A DNA stretch of 64,000 bases from Erpobdella octoculata (Eukaryota; Annelida; Clitellata; Hirudinida; Erpobdellidae), in NCBI GenBank assembly GCA_963978895.1, contig OZ022246.1, positions 24,150,526 through 24,214,525 on the forward strand, read 5' to 3'. The position numbers were made by a program, and so were the translations under genes. The stretch's first letter is position 1; every line of letters begins with the position of its first letter. The notes beneath the pieces were generated by a model, which ran no database searches, was not told where the DNA came from, and worked only from the letters and a program-made list of their open reading frames with translations. Of this stretch, positions 58,754 through 64,000 are shown in pieces.

Positions 58754-61197
58754 ATGTTTGAGTTTTGGAAAGAAAAAATTTGGTTACTTAGCGTATTGCT
58801 TGTCATTTTCTGTCCATGGTTAGAATGTGTTGTATATCGTTGGTGTGATCCTTATGAGACATTTTGTTTGTTTTCTTATGGACCTGATGTAACTGTTTCT
58901 AATTTAACGGAAGCTCAACAACTTTGTACGGAAGCTAGAAATGGCAGCTGGCCAATTGAAATTGCAAATGATCAAGTCAAGAATATAGTACTACAGTTTA
59001 TGTTGAATAACTCGTTTTCAACAAATTCTTCAGTTTATCTCAACGCTAAAGTAAGAAAAAATCAATGGGTTTGGATTGAAAACAACCAAGGTAAATTTAT
59101 TAGTAATTGTTTTATTAAGAAAAAAATTAATCAAACAAAACTTGTAAAAATATAAATTTATAAAAATCTACGATGAAAAATAGTAAAACTACCAAAACAA
59201 GCAATTATAAAAAAAGTTTTCAAACGTTAATTTTAATTGAATGACAAATATTTTTAAATGAAAAAGACGGACACAAATTTTGTTTTTAATTCGTTTTTGT
59301 ATTGTTTGAATATTTGCAGATATTCAAATTGCAGACAAATCAAACAATGTCAGTTTATGTTTAAAAAATGAAAACTACGGATCTTGTATTACAAACAAAA
59401 ATTCAGCTGTGATTTGTAATGTTTCAAGTAGGTTTTATGAAATAAATTATTATTCGTAATTTTGAAAAAGTCAGTCAACTGTTTCAACATTTTAAAACAG
59501 AATGCAGAGCAGCGTGGATATCTTTTGATGGTCAGCAAGTTGCTGGAGCAAATATGCACAGTGAAATAAAAAATGTGGAAGCTTGCATGGAAAAATGTGA
59601 AACCGATAAATCATTGGCTTGCACTGGATTTGAGTTTACTCCGTATGTAAACGATGGTTTCCCAATTGCATGTTGGATTCACACAAGAACTGATTTATTA
59701 ACTTGCGGAAAAGGCGATTTAGCCAACAATACATTCCAGGTTATAAATAGAACAAGCAAATCTGTTGATATCTGTATTGAAAATATTACAGGTTCAATAT
59801 TAATAATTTATTTCTCATTTTTACCTTAAAATTGTTTTTAATATTTTTTATACAAAGATAGTTTTAAAGTAAATTTGAAAAACAGTATTGAAACAACAAA
59901 ATAAATATTTTAATTGATTTTGTTCAATTAAGTTATTCGATTGAAGAACATTTTTAAAGTAACAAAACATATTACTGAGAATGTTTGTTTTAATTGGTTA
60001 TTTGTTATTGATATCCTAATAATAACCATTTTACAGAATTAAAATTGCTGCAAACCACAGAAATTACAAGTAATTTTTTATTATAATTGTTTTTTTTTAT
60101 TTTCTGCTGATTGTTTTAAAATATTTAAACACCACAACACTTATAAATAAATTTCCACATTTTGAAATTTGTAATCAGGTACCATTATATCGGTGACAAC
60201 TCAAGTTACAAGTAACTTAAAACACTTAAATTTCATTTTTTTACCATATTTTAATGACATTGTGTTTTTTTTTAAATGTTTTTATAACAAATTTATTACA
60301 GGGCGTAGCCTGGTTTTTGTTTTTTAGAAGGTAAAAAAACAAAAAGAATGCATTGAATGCAAAAAGCATTAGCATTTTTTTTAATGTAGTAAAAATAGTT
60401 TCTAAGAATAGTTGATAACTGAAAAAACAACAGTCGTTAGTTATTTTAAAACGATTTAAAAGTTTTATTTAAGTAAATTAATTTGTCAAACTAAATAACA
60501 TGAAAACAAATTTCTAAATGCAAATTTTTGTTTTAGGGGCCACCCTCCTTTTGGCTACGCCACCATAATAATTGTAGTTGAGAAATTGTATTAATTTTTT
60601 TATATAATAAAAGAAATTAAATCATCTGCTGTTTAAAGTTGATTAATTCAGATATTTGTTATTTAGGCTCAATATTTATAGAAACGTTTCCAACCAGTAT
60701 TGTTGTTCCTGTTGTGGTTCTTCTTGTCATCATTATTATAATAATAACAGTCATTGCCATTTTGCTACGAAAGAGATTAAAATTAAAAAGGTTTGTTTTG
60801 TAAGTTATCCCCTCCATGGTTAATTAATTTTTAAATCTAGAGCTATGCTATTTCGAAACTAAATGTTTGACATTAGTTTGAATATTTTAATTTTGTTCTT
60901 GTTTAATTACAAAAAAAACAATTCACTAACTTCTACTTATGATTGTGATATATGTTTATGATTGATATCAGAAGTTCAACCACTGACTTGAGCACGCAAA
61001 TTATACGACATCCATCTCTGTATCCATCCACTAATGAACACGAGTTGAACTACATCGATGTTGATTTCAAACCAGCAACTCAAACTCTTCCACCTGGAAA
61101 CGACGAATATTCGTCTCCTTTTCAAGTTTATCATAACATGGCGGCAGAGCAAAACAGTTCAAAAAGCCAAACATATGCCGAAATTGAAAAATATTAA
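58754..61197 (+). CDS. R18, CTLD-PAN-TM receptor with ITIM-type tail
   Basis: Exons 58754-59090, 59320-59427, 59501-59791, 60037-60069, 60179-60211, 60667-60790 and 60972-61197 give 383 residues. Signal peptide, CTLD (VVYRWCDPYETFCLFSYG; LCLKN ... VICNV), PAN-like domain (ECRAAW, LACTGFEF, KSVDICIE with the usual G changed to E), two 33-bp stalk exons; the second (G/S-T-I-I-S-V-T) is the single-copy form of the R8 minisatellite exon. TM then tail with LNYIDV (ITIM pattern), VYHNM (Y-x-x-M) and TYAEI near the end. A MITE-like insertion lies in the intron before the TM exon. The exon 2-exon 3 region is almost identical to R19. Confidence 0.88.
60301..60564. mobile_element. MITE-like insertion in an R18 intron
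   Basis: Ends are inverted: GGGCGTAGCC at the left and GGCTACGCCACC at the right, with TTTTTGTTTTT-type sequence just inside both. No ORF. The target duplication is not resolved. Confidence 0.6.
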
Positions 61198-62181
61198 ATA
61201 ACAATTATCTGTGTTACTTCGTAAAAGTGTTTATATGATTTAATCAATAGGTGCGTTTTAAAACTTGTCATTTAATTTATTTATCTTTTTTGTGTCAAAT
61301 GTTTTTGTTCTGCTATTATTGATAAAAAATTGAAAACAACGTAATTTAGAAGCAGAATAATTATAGTTTCATTTTGTTACACAAGTTTTTTTTATACATT
61401 CTTCAAAACGTTTCAACACCTTCCAAATCAATTAAAAGTATATTATGTCGCATTTGGACTAAATAAATCTTACACACAAAAACAGGCAATGGGTTATTGT
61501 AATAGTTTCAATTGCTAAATTCATGGAAGTTAATGAGCACTGACAAGATTGCCAGTCAAGAGAGAAGGTTGTTATAAAGTGCAATGTCAATCATATTTAG
61601 TAGCATTGGCGAGTCTTCGGTATAAATCTGCTCGAACGCTGTTTCACTTTAAAATATTGATTCATTTGGAGGGATTAATCCCCCTTTTCCCCTCTTCCGG
61701 TCATGAACTCTTCTAGAAAAAAAGTCAAATTAAATTTAACTCCTTATTTTTTTCCGTGGGACAAAATTTTTCTACACACCAGGTAGTAGGCCAAGGGACT
61801 TGCTCGGATCATCCATATTTAAAAAAAAAAGTTAGATAATGAAAAGTGGTAAAGATCATATGCTGTAAGATTTTCACTGATCATTTACTTTCTACTAAGC
61901 AAAGTTAAATCTCGATAAATGAAGTTGGTCGATTATTTTCGTATCGCTTCTGATTGAATGGTGAAACAAAATAAACAACTGACCAACGGACACACACAAT
62001 GAAAACATTGATATAGATTTGGTCAGAATGACAAAAAAATTAACTGGGTTAAAAAATGTGAAATATCTTCATAAACTTGCTTATTGTTTTTTGATAATAA
62101 CGTGGGTACAACTTTTTGTTTTTTAAACGTTTTATTTAAAAAGTAATAAAATTACAAAATCGTGTCAGGAAAGTTTTCAAC

Positions 62182-62514
62182 TTCTATTTATAAAATGAAT
62201 ATATTCTATTTATAAAATAAATATATTTTATTTATAAAATGAATATATTCTATTTATAAAATAAATATATTCTTTTTATAAAATGAATATATTCTATTTA
62301 TAAAATGAATATATTCTATTTATAAAATGAATATATTCTATTTATAAAATGGATATATTCTATTTATAAAATGAATATATTCTATTTATAAAATGAATAT
62401 ATTCTATTTATAAAATGAATATATTCTATTTATAAAATGGATATATTCTATTTATAAAATGAATATATTCTATTTATAAAATGAATATATTCTATTTATA
62501 AAATGAATATATTA
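62182..62514. repeat. 22-bp minisatellite
   Basis: About 15 copies of CTATTTATAAAATGAATATATT with few substitutions (GAATATAT/AAATATAT/GGATATAT variants). Highly uniform, so recently expanded or homogenised. Not coding. Confidence 0.93.
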
Positions 62515-62732
62515 AGCCTTCGATTGTTGGAATTTATAAATCGAAGCAAGATATTTGTCGTACACATAAAGTAAACTGCTACGTGTACAATCTCGAATCT
62601 TATTATATGAAAAGTGATGTGTGATAGTTTTTTTTATGAAAATTCTAACCGTTGTACAGTTTTGTACATAATTTAGCGTAATGGTAGTACTTACAAGTGT
62701 TATCAATAATTGTATCTACATGGATCTTGTAT

Positions 62733-62810
62733 TTTTATGGGCCTGATGTAACTGTTAGCTTAACAATTTTGTACGAAAGCATCAAATGGTAGTTCATCTG
62801 TTAAAAAACA
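62733..62810 (+). pseudogene. Relic of a CTLD exon 1
   Basis: TATGGGCCTGATGTAACTGT followed, after a deletion, by TTTTGTACGAAAGC and a decayed GGTAGTTCATCTGTTAA. This matches the YGPDVTVS ... LCTEA ... GSWPVE stretch of family exon 1 with internal deletions. About 370 bp before R19. Confidence 0.75.
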
Positions 62811-63189
62811 TAGTTTACAATCCATTTCTAAGTTATTTCAAAGCCTGAATATTAATTAAAAATAATGTTTCTTGAAAATTTCTTCAAATCAAATAATTAC
62901 TATTTAGTAATTTTATTCTATTTTCTCTATTAAAAATTGCGCATTCAAAGCTCAGGCGAACAGCTATTAATTACCAAGTTCTAAAAATAGCTGTAAGTTA
63001 AATGCTGGGAAAATATTATAAAAACCACACAACCTTATTTCAAGGCTTTAAGTCTTGCAAAAACAGTTGATAGTTACGTAGTGTACGCTGCTTTTGTGTA
63101 TATTTCATATTCTGTCTTAATTTTTTAATTGATTTAAAATTCATTTAAAATTCATTTGTATTAATATCAACTGTTTATGAGGTTTGAAT

Positions 63190-64000
63190 ATGTTAAAAAT
63201 TTGTAAAAAACAAATTTTGGTTTCAACCGTTTTGTTGATAGTTTTTTGTCCAATTGTACAATGTGCTATTTACCGTTGGTGTGATCCTTACGAGACATTT
63301 TGTTTGTTTTCTTATGGACCAAATGTAACTGTTTCAAATTTGATGGAAGCTCAACAACTTTGTACGAAAGCTAAAAATGGCAGCTGGCCTGTTGAATTAA
63401 CGAATGATCAAGTCAAGAATATTGTTGTACAATTCATGTTGAATAACTTGTTTCCAACAAATTCCTCAGTTTATCTCAACGCTGAAAGAAGAAACAATAC
63501 ATGGGTTTGGATTGAAAACAATCAAGGTAAATATATTAGTAATTTTTTTTTATTTCAAACAAACGAAACTTGTAAAAGAATAAATTTATAAAAATCTGGG
63601 ATGCAGAATAGTAAAACTACTAAAATTAACGGTTATGAAAAATTCTTAACACGTTGACAAATCTTTTTAAAAAGACGGACAAAAATTATGTTTTTAATTC
63701 GTTTTTGTATTGTTTGAAACTTTACAGATGTTCAAATTGCAGACAAAATAAACAATGACAGTTTATGCTTAAAAAATGAAAACTACGGATCTTGTTTTAC
63801 AAACAAAAATTCAGCTGTGATTTGTAATGTTTCAAGTAGGTTTTATGAAATAAATTATTATTCGTAATTTTGAAAAAGTCAGTCAACTGTTTCAACATTT
63901 TAAAACAGAATGCAGAGCAGCGTGGATATCTTTTGATGGTCAGCAAGTTGCTGGAGCAAATATGCACAGTGAAATAAAAAATGTGGAAGCTTGCATAGAA
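63190..64000 (+). CDS. R19, receptor gene, 5' part only
   Basis: Exons 63190-63526, 63728-63835 and 63909 to the window edge. I start at ATG 63190 (MLKICKKQILVS); the TTG two codons earlier is not needed. Signal peptide, CTLD exon 1 (AIYRWCDPYETFCLFSYG, EAQQLCTKAKNGSWPVEL, WVWI), CTLD exon 2 (LCLKN ... VICNV) and the start of the PAN exon (ECRAAW). From about 63790 to the end it is practically identical to R18, including the intron 63836-63908. One N-glycosylation site common in the family (NNSF) is NNLF here. TM and tail lie outside the window. Confidence 0.88.

Larger units (their letters stand above)
61198..63189. other. Spacer R18-R19 with minisatellite and exon 1 relic
   Basis: Holds the 22-bp minisatellite (62182-62514) and the relic at 62733-62810. 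The rest shows no gene. Confidence 0.65.

Overview
This is AT-rich genomic DNA from an animal, most likely an invertebrate. Genes are split by short GT-AG introns, there are tRNA-derived SINE pieces, pogo-like and hAT-like DNA transposon remnants and several minisatellites, and there are no bacterial operons. I cannot fix the clade: a hydrozoan cnidarian or a tunicate would fit the base composition and gene style, but nothing here is diagnostic.

Nearly all coding content is one multigene family of type I membrane receptors, here labelled R1 to R19. There are 16 complete gene models, one fragment cut by each window edge (R1, R19) and one pseudogene (R12). The shared plan is: exon 1 = signal peptide plus first part of a long-form C-type lectin-like domain (CTLD); exon 2 = rest of the CTLD; exon 3 = a six-cysteine PAN/Apple-like domain; then zero to three small stalk exons; a transmembrane (TM) exon; and one to five cytoplasmic exons rich in tyrosine motifs of the ITIM type (L-x-Y-x-x-I/V) or ITAM-like type (paired Y-x-x-L). 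Ectodomain exons are all in phase 1, and every assembled complete model has a total length divisible by three, which supports the exon boundaries given.

Layout: R1-R8 lie on + (1-27521). A middle block (28446-45509) holds three head-to-head pairs, each a minus-strand gene with an LNYPDI/LNYVDI-type tail (R9, R11, R13) beside a plus-strand gene with a multi-exon Y-x-x-L tail (R10, R12 pseudogene, R14). R15-R19 then follow on + (47294-64000). R1+R2 and R5+R6 are copies of one two-gene unit including the spacer. R18 and R19 share an almost identical tract across an intron. Orphan TM+tail exon cassettes sit at 5261-6322 and 46141-46456.

Taken together, this looks like a tandem, actively evolving array of paired activating/inhibitory-like lectin receptors: similar ectodomains joined to at least six different tails. 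By analogy with NK-receptor clusters and cnidarian or tunicate allorecognition complexes, a role in immune or self/non-self recognition is a reasonable inference, but it is not shown by the sequence alone.
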